Assembly: GCA_963648205.1 (NCBI GenBank)
Contig: CAVJCT010000065.1
Span: forward strand, 44,259 to 108,258
Direction: 5' to 3'
DNA length: 64,000 nucleotides
Origin: UBA1181 sp963648205
GTDB taxonomy: Bacteria; Bacteroidota; Bacteroidia; Bacteroidales; Paludibacteraceae
Under the pieces are notes generated by a model, which made no database searches, was not told the DNA's origin, and saw only the letters and a program-made list of their open reading frames with translations. Position 1 is the first letter of the stretch. Each line of letters begins with the position of its first letter. Positions 51,467 to 60,264 of the stretch are shown in pieces. Position numbers and translations under genes: made by a program.

Positions 51467-52573
51467 ATGGAAGATACGTTAGTAACCGTTGCAATACACA
51501 CTTACGAGAAGGCGCAAGTGTTGCGTTCCATTTTAGAGATACATGGAATTGAGGTGTTTATGCAGGAGGTGAATCCGTTGCTTCCTGCCATGTCGCTTGG
51601 CATACAAGTCCGTATTCGTCAAAGCGACTTAGACAAAGCGTTGGCTATCATTGAGAATATGAAAGATGAGGAAGCATTAAAAAAGGCTGTCAATGATAAA
51701 GACATGCTTTTGCTTCCCGTTGATTTTTCAGAATATTCTATAAAACTTTGTGAGTTCGGTTTTGACCTTGCAAAGTTGCTGGATTTGAAGATAGTGTTGT
51801 TGCACACCTATTCTGTAGAGAAAACGGTGATGGCAACACTGACGGATGCCTACACAACGAAGAAAGATGAGGCGAATCGAAGAGAAGCCGAGGAAGAGAG
51901 TGCGATGAAAATGAATCTTCTAAAAAAGACTTTAGAGGAGAAAATAGTCGCTGGAACATTGCCTCGTATTGAATATCGGAGTGTTATTCGAGAAGGAATT
52001 CCAGAAGAGACCATTCTTGAATTCTCTGAAATGATGAAGCCGTACGCTATTGTGATGGGTACTCGAGGAACGAGCCAAAAAGATTTGGATATAATTGGAA
52101 GCGTTACGGCTGAGGTTATGGAGCGAGCAACAGTTCCTGTTTTCACAGTGCCAGAGAAGCATCATTTCTTAGATTTGGCAGATGTGAAAAGTATTGCTTG
52201 CTCTACGAATTTCGGTGATGGAGACTTGACAATTTATAATAAGTTGTTGAAGGTGATTAGTAGAATCGCACCGTCTGATTTGACGATACATTTCATTCAT
52301 CATGATGAAGAAGAAGATCGTTGGGCAGACATCAAGTTGAGGGGTATGAAAGATTATTTCTTGTCATATTATCCTAATTTGAAAATCGAAAGTCATTTGT
52401 TGAAAGGTAATGACATATTGACGGCATACGACGAGTTCGTTCGTACCAATTCGATTGATGTTTTGTCGTTGATCACCCACAGAAGAAATTTATTAAGGAG
52501 GATGTTTAAGCCAAGTATGGCTCGTAAAATTGTTTTCCACACGAATACACCGATGATGGTGTTCCATGAGTGA
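51467..52573 (+). CDS. Universal stress protein with N-terminal DUF2007-like domain
   Basis: A 368-residue protein. Residues 1-70 (TVAIHTYEKAQVLRSILEIHGIEVFMQE...LGIQVRIRQSDLDKAL) resemble DUF2007, a small putative signal-transducing domain. The rest holds a UspA domain (LLLPVDFSEYSIKLCEFGFDL, IVMGTRGTSQKDLDIIGSVTAEVMERATVPV with the ATP-binding G-x2-G-x9-G(S/T) type loop) and a second, degenerate Usp half (SIACSTNFGDGDL...). ATG 51467 was chosen over TTG 51458. Domain combination and role are inferred; a stress or energy sensor is likely. Confidence 0.82.
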   Translation: MEDTLVTVAIHTYEKAQVLRSILEIHGIEVFMQEVNPLLPAMSLGIQVRIRQSDLDKALAIIENMKDEEALKKAVNDKDMLLLPVDFSEYSIKLCEFGFDLAKLLDLKIVLLHTYSVEKTVMATLTDAYTTKKDEANRREAEEESAMKMNLLKKTLEEKIVAGTLPRIEYRSVIREGIPEETILEFSEMMKPYAIVMGTRGTSQKDLDIIGSVTAEVMERATVPVFTVPEKHHFLDLADVKSIACSTNFGDGDLTIYNKLLKVISRIAPSDLTIHFIHHDEEEDRWADIKLRGMKDYFLSYYPNLKIESHLLKGNDILTAYDEFVRTNSIDVLSLITHRRNLLRRMFKPSMARKIVFHTNTPMMVFHE

Positions 52574-52629
52574 TAAAGTTTTTTTAATTGAAAAATAAAA
52601 GAGAAGTTTGACTGATAGGTTGAGAAGAG

Positions 52630-53622
52630 ATGATGATTTTGAGAAAAATGGTAGGAAAGTGTAGTATAATTTCGTTTTTTTGTGTACTTTTTGCCTCATT
52701 TTTTTGTGATTGTTCTGCAGAAGAGTTATATTCGCAGAGCAGTTTTGTGTATGCTGATTCTGTGCGTCCGCATTATTACACACCGCAGGTTCCTCAGTCG
52801 TTTCAGATTTTCGGGGAGCATGTTGATTTGACCAATTATTACCTTAGGGAGCGGTTTGATCGTGAGTTGATGAGTTTTTGCTACTGGCATTCTCAAGTTT
52901 TGTTGATTATAAAACGTGCAAATAAGTTTTTCCCTATCATTGAGCCGATTTTGAAAGAAGAGGGAGTTCCTGAAGATTTCAAGTATTTGGCAGTTATCGA
53001 GAGTAATCTTGATCAGAGGGCTTTGTCTGCTGCTAAGGCTGCCGGAATGTGGCAGATTTTGGCAACTACAGGGCAGGAGAATGGTTTGATTGTCAATGAA
53101 GATGTGGATGAGCGTTACAATTTGGAAAAGGCGACAGTCGTTGCTTGTAGATATTTGAAGCGAACATACGAGTTGACAGGCAGTTGGGCTTTGGCCGCAG
53201 CCTCGTACAATTCAGGGCGAGCGAGAGTTCTTAGACAGATGGAAGTGCAGCAGACCAATGATTATTTTGATATGCTGTTTGGCGAGGAGACAAATCGGTA
53301 CGTCTTTCGAATAATGATGGCGAAGTTCGTGATGGAGCATCCACAGGACTTTGGTTTTCTTTTGAAGAAAGAAGATTTATATCGAAAAGTCGAGACTGAG
53401 AAGGTAAGGGTAGATACAACGATTAATAATCTGACAAGTTTTGCCAAAGATTATGGAATCAGTTATATGCTCTTAAAGGATGCCAATCCGTGGCTAAGGT
53501 CAAACAAGTTGAGTAACAAAGAACGCAAGGAGTTTTTTATAGCGATGCCAAAGTGTGAGTCTCTGAGGTATGATGCTGAAAAAATCCAAGTTTTCGATGA
53601 AAATTGGGTGGTAAATCCTTGA
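52630..53622 (+). CDS. Lytic murein transglycosylase (SLT domain)
   Basis: A 330-residue exported peptidoglycan lytic transglycosylase. A signal peptide (1-30) is followed by the SLT domain: catalytic Glu124 in AVIESNLDQRALSAAKAAGMWQI, YNLEKATVVACRYLKRTYEL, and ALAAASYNSG. The C-terminal about 110 residues (DTTINNLTSFAKDYGISYMLLKDANPWL) look like a single degenerate LysM-type or helical module. A start at 52648 is also possible. MltD is the nearest named relative. Confidence 0.9.
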   Translation: MMILRKMVGKCSIISFFCVLFASFFCDCSAEELYSQSSFVYADSVRPHYYTPQVPQSFQIFGEHVDLTNYYLRERFDRELMSFCYWHSQVLLIIKRANKFFPIIEPILKEEGVPEDFKYLAVIESNLDQRALSAAKAAGMWQILATTGQENGLIVNEDVDERYNLEKATVVACRYLKRTYELTGSWALAAASYNSGRARVLRQMEVQQTNDYFDMLFGEETNRYVFRIMMAKFVMEHPQDFGFLLKKEDLYRKVETEKVRVDTTINNLTSFAKDYGISYMLLKDANPWLRSNKLSNKERKEFFIAMPKCESLRYDAEKIQVFDENWVVNP

Positions 53623-53670
53623 TAAATTCTTCTCAAACCTTTAATTTCGCCTACAATTCTATGTGAGATA

Positions 53671-54159
53671 ATGAATGTATTGATTATGAATAGATTTATA
53701 AAATATTTGCTAATGCTGGGGATGCTTTTGGGAGTAACTGCAGCCTCTGCTCAAAATGCTAATTTCCGTTCATTTAGAGAGACTAAAGGAGCGGTAACAA
53801 ACAAATCGAAAGGAGTTTATGTATGGGGTGCATGGCAACAGAGCTCTACAATATTCTCTTTAGATGTGGCAAAAAAGCTTATCACCGTAAATGATCAGCT
53901 CACAAAGAAGGTTACTAAGTATGAAATTTTTGACAAGCCAGACAAATGGGTTGTTAAAAAGGATTACAAGTACATCAACTTTGAGTGTATGGAAAAGAGT
54001 TCGTTGGAGAAATTCTACGTTCGTCTTTATGAGTATGACTCGGGTGAGTATCGTATCACTGTAATGTCTCCAACAGATGCAGTTCGTTATTCTGTTGTTT
54101 ACGTTCAGGATGAGGACTCTCAAGAGGTTGACTTTGATGAGGTTGCTTCTGAGAATTAA
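53671..54159 (+). CDS. Small secreted protein of unknown function
   Basis: A 162-residue protein with a clear signal peptide (MNRFIKYLLMLGMLLGVTAASAQN). The start may be at 53671 or at the more typical ATG 53686. The mature domain is beta-rich with alternating aromatic strands (KGVYVWGAWQQSSTIFSLDVAKK and YKYINFECMEKSSLEKFYVRLYEY) and ends in an acidic tail (DEDSQEVDFDEVASEN). A TAATTTCG box is at 53642-53649. I do not recognise a family. Confidence 0.75.
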   Translation: MNVLIMNRFIKYLLMLGMLLGVTAASAQNANFRSFRETKGAVTNKSKGVYVWGAWQQSSTIFSLDVAKKLITVNDQLTKKVTKYEIFDKPDKWVVKKDYKYINFECMEKSSLEKFYVRLYEYDSGEYRITVMSPTDAVRYSVVYVQDEDSQEVDFDEVASEN

Positions 54160-54188
54160 TAGAAGATAGTAAAAAAAATATTATAGAT

Positions 54189-54223
54189 GGGAAATGGAGT
54201 TTCGGCTCCATTTCCATTTCTTG
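54189..54223 (+). terminator. Terminator after the small secreted protein
   Basis: A 10-bp stem GGAAATGGAG / CTCCATTTCC, loop TTTCGG, then ATTTCTTGTTT. Confidence 0.8.
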
Positions 54224-54233
54224 TTTATAGAGT

Positions 54234-54545
54234 ATGAATGAAAAATTAAAGATTGTTCTTCAATGGTTTCGAAAGATCTGCATGAACAAGTATTCGCTTA
54301 CTTGTTTAATCGCAGGTGTCTATCTTACTTTTTTCGATTCCAACTCAATTATAGATTATTATACGTTGTGTATGGAGGAGCAGAAAATAAATCGTGAAAT
54401 TTCCCACTATGAGAAATTGAGCAGGGATAGTAAGGAACAAATGGCTCAATTGAAAACAGACCGAGATAGTCTGGAAAAATTTGCCAGAGAACAATTTTTG
54501 ATGAAACGAGCTAACGAGGATATTTTTCTCGTGAACGAGGAGTAA
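54234..54545 (+). CDS. FtsB/DivIC family cell-division protein
   Basis: A 103-residue small membrane protein of the septum-formation initiator family. A short cytoplasmic start is followed by one membrane helix (YSLTCLIAGVYLTFF, about residues 22-36) and a long coiled coil (EEQKINREISHYEKLSRDSKEQMAQLKTDRDSLEKF), ending in the typical AREQFLMKRANEDIFLV. It would work with FtsL and FtsQ-like proteins at the division site. FtsB itself and other DivIC-like proteins cannot be told apart from sequence alone. Confidence 0.85.
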   Translation: MNEKLKIVLQWFRKICMNKYSLTCLIAGVYLTFFDSNSIIDYYTLCMEEQKINREISHYEKLSRDSKEQMAQLKTDRDSLEKFAREQFLMKRANEDIFLVNEE

Positions 54546-54566
54546 GTACTTGTTTATTCTCGATTA

Positions 54567-55343
54567 TTATAACTCAGTTACTACGCCATCTTCAACTGAA
54601 ATGGTGAGTCCATCGTAGGCAAGGTGGACGTGAGGAGGAAGTTTCTTCTCGGCTTCGATATGTAAGCCAATGTCGTGGCACATGTGAACAAAATAGGTTT
54701 CCTTCGGTTTGACTCGATTTACAATGGCTAAGGCTTCCGCTACGTTGGCGTGAGAGAAATGTTCCATCCAACGGAGAGCGTCGATTATGAGAACATCTAA
54801 ACCTTCTAATTTGTAAATTTCTTCTTCGTCAATTGTCTTGAAATCAGTTATATAAGCTAAATTTTCTACGCGATAGCCGAAGGTAGGTAGTTTGTAGTGC
54901 CAGATGGCAACTGGTGTAATCGTAACTCCTTCAATATCAAAAGGTTTGTTCTCTATGGTGTGAACTTCTAATTTGGGTATTCCCTTGTAGTTGTTATTGA
55001 AACAATAGGCGAACATTTTGTGGATTGCTGCACTTGTACCTTCGTTGGCAAAAATACGCACATTGCCGAAAGGTCGAAGATCGTCCAATCCTAAAATGTG
55101 GTCAACGTGCAGATGAGTCAGGAGAACTGCATCCACTTTTTTAAGATTACAGCGAAGTGCCTGCTGACGAAAATCCGGACCACAGTCTAAGAGAATGTTT
55201 TTCCCATCAATTTGTAAGAGGGAAGAGCATCTCAATCGTTTATCTTTAGGGTCGTTGGAACGGCAAACCAAGCAATCGCAACCAATGTAAGGAACACCAG
55301 TGGAAGTGCCTGTGCCTAAGAATGTCAGTTTCAGTTTTTTCAT
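54567..55343 (-). CDS. PhnP-like metallo-beta-lactamase fold hydrolase
   Basis: A 258-residue MBL-fold phosphodiesterase relative of PhnP. The N-terminus LTFLGTGTSTGVPYIGCDCLVC has the four-Cys zinc-binding layout that PhnP uses as an additional site; the metal motif THLHVDHILGLDD and further His in MCHDIGLH are in place. PhnP cleaves cyclic ribose phosphates in phosphonate use, but no phn gene is near, so the real substrate is open. A separate transcript from the spoIID operon. Confidence 0.88.
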   Translation of the reverse strand: MKKLKLTFLGTGTSTGVPYIGCDCLVCRSNDPKDKRLRCSSLLQIDGKNILLDCGPDFRQQALRCNLKKVDAVLLTHLHVDHILGLDDLRPFGNVRIFANEGTSAAIHKMFAYCFNNNYKGIPKLEVHTIENKPFDIEGVTITPVAIWHYKLPTFGYRVENLAYITDFKTIDEEEIYKLEGLDVLIIDALRWMEHFSHANVAEALAIVNRVKPKETYFVHMCHDIGLHIEAEKKLPPHVHLAYDGLTISVEDGVVTEL

Positions 55344-55449
55344 TCGCTATAATCGAGTTGAATAATTTGAAAAGATATTATCAATATTACAAAGATAGGA
55401 AATTGAAGTAAAAATGCACTTTGTTTTTAGCTTTATGCGCATTGAACCA

Positions 55450-56781
55450 TCAATTTTCATACAAAGCCTCTATGGTAGAGTTGGGGTAGTAGTGTGCTAA
55501 GATGGTGCGGTAGTCGATGCCAAGGTGTGCCATCATTGCTGCACCAATTTGACAGAGTCCAACACCGTGTCCCCAACCTGCGCCTTTGAGGGTGAATGAG
55601 ATTTGACCATTGTTTTCAGTTTTTTCTACAATAAAAGCAGAACTGTATAAGTGGCTCGTTGACAACCATTTACGAATTTCCAACTCCTTACCGACAATCA
55701 TCGATTTTTTTTCACCCACTATTTTCAGCTCGATGATTCTACCAGAAGCACCTCTTTTCAGAGGAATCAAATCTGTGATATTTCCAAAGTCAATTTGCGA
55801 TTTCTCTTTGACCAAATTTGACAATTCTTGTTGCGTGTAGTGTACAGTCCAACGGAAGAAATCGGGTGTCTCTTGGTCGTAATTGTTGAGCACTTGAGAA
55901 AGAACTTTCTTGTCTCTCGTGTTACAATAGGTTTTCGGACTGCTCAAAATCCACTTCTTGGCTGTCTTTTCGTCGTCCAAATTAGAAATGTCGAGATTCT
56001 CACCGTCTGCTATGGGAACGAGGTAGGGATAGTGTTTAGACGCATCCCAACAGTTCTCGAAATACTCGGTAGCACCACCGCAGGACTTATAGAAACGCGC
56101 GTCGCATATTTCGTTGTCGAAGGCAAGAACCTGACCGTAAGTAGAGGCGATGGCTTGTTTGACAGCCTCAGTATTTGCCTTCGTACAGCCTTGGTAACGT
56201 TGACAGTGATCATCTGCGCAGACATCGAAATGTGTATGGTCTTGTTGATCGTACCAACGGATAAGACGTGGTGTGCCGTCTTCTGCCACATCCGTGAGTG
56301 AAGTAGGCGGAAGGTCTTTTTTCTTGTTGACTAATTTGTTGAGCAACCAACTGCGAGAAATGATTGCGTGAGCCTTCAAAAGTTCCAAATCGGAGGTGGC
56401 GTTCATTTCAGACGAGATTACGCTTGTAAGATAATCTTCAACGTGTATGATGTTGATAGCCTGAATTTTACCATCTAAAACGATAAATTTAATAGCACCT
56501 TTGAACTGCTGATTTTCTTGCCTTTGCCAGTGAAAATTGATTCCGATAGTAACATTTTTTAGTTCAAAAGTATTGCTGTCTGATAATGGTGTAAATACAA
56601 GAGTGTTATACGAAATGGAATTGAATAATATTTTTCCGTTGCAAAAAGATACTGAAGAATCACCATTCAAGATATTTTCTGAGTCTTCTTGTTTGAAATC
56701 ACCTAAGAAGGAGAATTTTATTTCGTTTTCTCTCATAATACCCACCTCGATAGTAGGTTCTGTGTTATATTTTTTTAGCAT
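55450..56781 (-). CDS. SpoIID/LytB domain protein
   Basis: A 443-residue protein with the SpoIID amidase-enhancer domain: YLTSVISSEMNATSDLELLKAHAIISRSWLL near residue 120-150, GQVLAFDNEICDARFYKSCGG, and the final GWGHGVGLCQIGAAMMA. SpoIID of spore formers is a peptidoglycan glycan-strand hydrolase; members in non-sporing Bacteroidota are less studied. No signal peptide is seen, which is odd for a wall enzyme. It is the last gene of a five-gene operon and starts 2 bp after the CPBP gene. Confidence 0.85.
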   Translation of the reverse strand: MLKKYNTEPTIEVGIMRENEIKFSFLGDFKQEDSENILNGDSSVSFCNGKILFNSISYNTLVFTPLSDSNTFELKNVTIGINFHWQRQENQQFKGAIKFIVLDGKIQAINIIHVEDYLTSVISSEMNATSDLELLKAHAIISRSWLLNKLVNKKKDLPPTSLTDVAEDGTPRLIRWYDQQDHTHFDVCADDHCQRYQGCTKANTEAVKQAIASTYGQVLAFDNEICDARFYKSCGGATEYFENCWDASKHYPYLVPIADGENLDISNLDDEKTAKKWILSSPKTYCNTRDKKVLSQVLNNYDQETPDFFRWTVHYTQQELSNLVKEKSQIDFGNITDLIPLKRGASGRIIELKIVGEKKSMIVGKELEIRKWLSTSHLYSSAFIVEKTENNGQISFTLKGAGWGHGVGLCQIGAAMMAHLGIDYRTILAHYYPNSTIEALYEN

Positions 56782-56783
56782 AG

Positions 56784-57686
56784 TTATTCTGGATCTGAAT
56801 CTGAAATATTTTTTTGATAAGAACTTGAAAAACGTCGCATTGTTTCACAAAAAAGCAATACGAAAAGAAGACTGCAAAGGCAGCCCCACAAGTTTTCGTT
56901 ACCTAAGGTCTCGAGACTTTCAACTTTGTCTTGCATAAAATAATAGCAGACAACGATGATTGAATTATTGAAAAAATGACATAGCATTGGTACGAAAATA
57001 CTGTCGCTCCAATACAGAAAATAACCGAACATCGCACCCATAATCATACGAGGAAAGAATCCGTAAAATTGGCAATGAATGGCACTGAAAAGTATGGCAG
57101 CCACCCAAATTGCAACGTGGATATTTCCTGAAATTTTCTCTATGCATTTTTGCAAGAAACCTCTGAAAAGAAGTTCTTCGCCTACAGCAGGAATAAGGGC
57201 TAAAACAATGATATTCAGCATAAAACCGCCGAAAGAATTGGCTATAAGAAACTCTTTTGTCAGTTCGTCGTTTTGATCCTCCATTACGCGCATCATATCT
57301 TCCACCCCCTTCAAGCAGTCGGGTAGGTGCATTTGTGCGTTTATTTGTGTTATATAATTGATGAAAGGCATTGAGAAGACGATTGTAAACAATGCTAAAC
57401 CAAAGAAAATGATTTTTGTACTTTGCAATGAAAGTTCTTTTTTCCAATCGTGGAAGATTAAAACACTTGCCAACCAAGGGGCGCAAACGAACGTGCCGAA
57501 TGCAGACAGTAGTTGTAGCCATTTTTTTGACAGAACAGGGTCATCGAAGAATTTCATCACAATATACCCCAAGGTCGAGAAGGTAACAGAGCAAAGAAGT
57601 ATTGCCAAAAAAGCGATTAAAATTTTGACACCTTTACTGCTTTCCGCAAATAAACCGTTAATACTCAAATGGTTCGAATTCATCAT
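56784..57686 (-). CDS. CPBP family intramembrane glutamic protease
   Basis: A 300-residue polytopic membrane protein of the CAAX prenyl protease-like CPBP group. The catalytic motifs are AVGEELLFRGFL (EExxxR), HCQFYGFFPRMIMGAMFGYFLY (HxxxF) and HFFNNSIIV (HxxxN). ATG 57686 was chosen, with GGAAG ahead of it; an upstream TTG at 57731 lies inside recX. It overlaps recX by 29 bp and is followed by spoIID. Substrate unknown. Confidence 0.9.
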   Translation of the reverse strand: MMNSNHLSINGLFAESSKGVKILIAFLAILLCSVTFSTLGYIVMKFFDDPVLSKKWLQLLSAFGTFVCAPWLASVLIFHDWKKELSLQSTKIIFFGLALFTIVFSMPFINYITQINAQMHLPDCLKGVEDMMRVMEDQNDELTKEFLIANSFGGFMLNIIVLALIPAVGEELLFRGFLQKCIEKISGNIHVAIWVAAILFSAIHCQFYGFFPRMIMGAMFGYFLYWSDSIFVPMLCHFFNNSIIVVCYYFMQDKVESLETLGNENLWGCLCSLLFVLLFCETMRRFSSSYQKNISDSDPE

Positions 57687-58188
57687 CTTCCGTAGAAAAT
57701 TTAATATTGCTATTTTGTATGACTTTGTCAATCGTTTTCAAAGATAAACCACTTTCAAAACCTCTGCTAATGGCGAAGCGAAAAAGTTTTCCTTTTAGGT
57801 CGTATTTACTCTTGGCTTTCGTGGATTTTATCTTTTGAGAAATCAACTGATAAAGTTGGTCTTCGTAGTTTTCATCTTCTATTGTACCGAGAGCCTCTTC
57901 AATGTAGTCTTGAGATATGTTTTTCTGCCTCAGGTACAATTCGATTTTCTTCTTTCCCCAGTGTTCCAGGGTGTATTTATCTTTAACGAAAAAGACTGCA
58001 AAACGTCGTTCATCGATATATTTTTCGGCTTGTAACCTGTCGAGAATTTTTTTTGAGTCTTCTTCAGAAATATTCCACTTCTCCAATTTTTGTTTGCACG
58101 ATTGCAGACATTGTTCGGAGAGCGAACACTGTGATGCCAGTCGGTATAGAGCCTCTTCGCAGCTTATTTGACGTTGCTTTTTCTGCAT
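57658..58188 (-). CDS. recX: RecX regulatory protein
   Basis: A 176-residue modulator of RecA. It is made of three-helix repeats: ALYRLASQCSLSEQCL, ILDRLQAEKYIDERRFAVFFVKDK, and KIELYLRQKNISQDYIEEAL, then RFAISRGFESGLSLKTIDKVI. Length and layout fit RecX. recA is not near. It overlaps prmC by 25 bp and the CPBP gene by 29 bp, indicating translational coupling. Confidence 0.92.
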   Translation of the reverse strand: MQKKQRQISCEEALYRLASQCSLSEQCLQSCKQKLEKWNISEEDSKKILDRLQAEKYIDERRFAVFFVKDKYTLEHWGKKKIELYLRQKNISQDYIEEALGTIEDENYEDQLYQLISQKIKSTKAKSKYDLKGKLFRFAISRGFESGLSLKTIDKVIQNSNIKFSTEDDEFEPFEY

Positions 58189-59009
58189 TTGATCATTCTG
58201 TTTTTACCATTAATATCTTGTTTTAATTCAATCTCAACATATTGATTATCAGATAGTAACAGCATCGTTTCGTTGGCAAGATATTCATTGATTTCAAAAA
58301 ATAAATAGCCATTTTTTTTCAAATGCGATTGTCCGAACTCTGCAATTTTACGATAGAAAATCAAAGGGTCGTCATCTGCTACGAATAGGGCAAGATGTGG
58401 GTCGTGTTCTAATACATTCACATGCATATCTTTCTTTTCAGAAAGGCGAATGTAGGGAGGATTGCTGACAATGCATGAAAATTGCGGATAGTCTGACTTT
58501 GGTTTGAGAATATCATCTAAAAAGAACTGAATCTCCGTTTGATTGCACTGCGCATTCTTCTTCGCTATTTCTAAGGCTTTCTCCGAGACATCTATCGCAG
58601 AAATTGAGGTATTAGGCAGTTCTTTTTTTAAACTGATAGCAATACAACCGCTACCCGTACCTATATCCAATATGCTTTGATAGTTTGTGGATGTCTCTAA
58701 AATCCAATTTATTAACTCTTCTGTCTCTGGACGTGGAATTAAGACATCAGAGTTAACATAAAATTGATTATTGTAAAAAATAGTATAGCCAAAGATATGT
58801 TGGATGGGAGTACCTGACGATAATTTTTCTACAATCTGTTGATAATCAGATAGTTTGTCGTCGGTCATTAGTTCGTCTCCGTGAAGAAGAAGAGCGGTTG
58901 TATCACAGTGGAGTATCTCTTCTAATATCCTGTAATACAAGCTTTTAGACTCTCTGTCATCATAGAGATGGCTCACTTTTGCTTTGAAATCTTGAATCTT
59001 AGGTAACAT
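58164..59009 (-). CDS. prmC: Release factor glutamine methyltransferase
   Basis: A 281-residue SAM-dependent methyltransferase (HemK family) that methylates the GGQ glutamine of RF1 and RF2. Visible motifs: PRPETEELINWIL, the SAM loop ILDIGTGSGCIAISL, and the substrate-Gln motif VSNPPYI. The length is normal. It starts 10 bp after the permease gene and overlaps recX at its 3' end. Confidence 0.95.
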   Translation of the reverse strand: MLPKIQDFKAKVSHLYDDRESKSLYYRILEEILHCDTTALLLHGDELMTDDKLSDYQQIVEKLSSGTPIQHIFGYTIFYNNQFYVNSDVLIPRPETEELINWILETSTNYQSILDIGTGSGCIAISLKKELPNTSISAIDVSEKALEIAKKNAQCNQTEIQFFLDDILKPKSDYPQFSCIVSNPPYIRLSEKKDMHVNVLEHDPHLALFVADDDPLIFYRKIAEFGQSHLKKNGYLFFEINEYLANETMLLLSDNQYVEIELKQDINGKNRMIKCRKSNVK

Positions 59010-59019
59010 ACAGCCTGAT

Positions 59020-60159
59020 TTACTGTCTTAATTGTTCGATGGTTTCTGGCGATTCACCCTCTTTTTCTCTTTGGTAGCGATGGTTCACCTTAGTTAATAT
59101 GTATCGCTTATAATACGAGATCATTAAAGTGGTGATAGGCAGTGCGATGATGAGTCCGATGACCCCGAAAAGCATACCGAAAATTGAGAGAGACAGCAGA
59201 ATCACAGCTGCGTTAAGTCCCATTTTCTTGCCCATAATCTTAGGCACGAGAAAACCGTCTTGAATCACTTGAACGACGGCAAAAACGATGAGCAGGAAGA
59301 AGAGAGAATAAATTGTTGACGTACCAGTTTCCAAGGAATGAACCAGCATCAGAAGAATGCAAGGTGGAATGGCAACAATTTGAAGATAAGGCACGAAATT
59401 GAGGATTCCGACGATGATTCCCATCAGGATTCCGATTGGCATACCGATAATGTAAAATCCTAAGGCATAGAGAGTTCCAACGACAATAACCACGATAAAC
59501 TGACCTCTGTAATAATTGCTCATGCCCATTTCAAGGTCTTGCATGATGAGCGAAACCTTGTCTTTATATTTCATAGGAATGAGGGCGATGAAATGGTCGT
59601 TGATGACTTGATAATCCTTCAGAATAAAAAATAAATATAGAATTGAGAAGAAAAAAGTAGCCAGTGCGCCAGTTATGGCAACCGACTTATCTAAAATAGA
59701 TTGTGCGAAGGGAAAGAGAAACGAAAATAAGTCCGACAAGTTCTCTTGCATGAACAGTTCAACGATATGATTGTCGATCAAGAATTTCCGAAGAATAGGC
59801 TCCCAAGAGTGGACTGTCGTGATGTTGGTGTTATTCACATACTCTATTATAAAGTCCTTTAACTTTAGAAATTGGTCGATTAGCATTGGAAAAATGAAGT
59901 AAATTCCTGCCATAATGACCAATAAAGAGGAGAAAAGAACGAAAATAACAGCGAGAGTACGATTAGAAATGCCTAAATTTTTCTGAGAAAAAACCACGAG
60001 AGGGTGGACGATATAAGCAATGAGCCAGGCGATGAAGAATGGCAGTAGAACAGGAGATAAATATTTAAATAACAATAAGATAGCGAATGTTGCGAGAATG
60101 AAAATTGTCAGGCGAACAGTGCTATCTAAGTTGAATGGCTTTGAGAAAAAAGTACTCAT
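59020..60159 (-). CDS. AI-2E family transporter (PerM/YdiK type)
   Basis: A 379-residue polytopic membrane protein of the UPF0118 family, members of which are proposed to export autoinducer-2 or act as Na+(Li+)/H+ antiporters. About eight hydrophobic segments are seen; the end is a typical GLIIALPITTLMISYYKRYI. ATG 60159 was chosen since the minus-strand -7 box TATCTTTG lies at 60239-60232; the longer frame to 60234 would start inside the promoter. It is the first gene of the operon and its function is not fixed. Confidence 0.88.
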   Translation of the reverse strand: MSTFFSKPFNLDSTVRLTIFILATFAILLLFKYLSPVLLPFFIAWLIAYIVHPLVVFSQKNLGISNRTLAVIFVLFSSLLVIMAGIYFIFPMLIDQFLKLKDFIIEYVNNTNITTVHSWEPILRKFLIDNHIVELFMQENLSDLFSFLFPFAQSILDKSVAITGALATFFFSILYLFFILKDYQVINDHFIALIPMKYKDKVSLIMQDLEMGMSNYYRGQFIVVIVVGTLYALGFYIIGMPIGILMGIIVGILNFVPYLQIVAIPPCILLMLVHSLETGTSTIYSLFFLLIVFAVVQVIQDGFLVPKIMGKKMGLNAAVILLSLSIFGMLFGVIGLIIALPITTLMISYYKRYILTKVNHRYQREKEGESPETIEQLRQ

Positions 60160-60231
60160 GAACGATTCTTTAAAATAATTGTAACCGCAAATGTCGGATA
60201 AGAGAAAAATATTCTTTATATTCGCATTTCG

Positions 60232-60239
60232 CAAAGATA
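60232..60239 (-). promoter_or_regulatory. -7 promoter box of the AI-2E/prmC/recX operon
   Basis: Plus CAAAGATA reads TATCTTTG, a full match, 72 bp upstream of ATG 60159. Confidence 0.65.
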
Positions 60240-60264
60240 GAATTTTGTTTGAAAATTATATTGA

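Noticed and set aside
55450..56781. SpoIID-like gene as a sign of sporulation
   Set aside because: No other sporulation gene is present and the remaining content is clearly Bacteroidota; the domain occurs widely outside spore formers.
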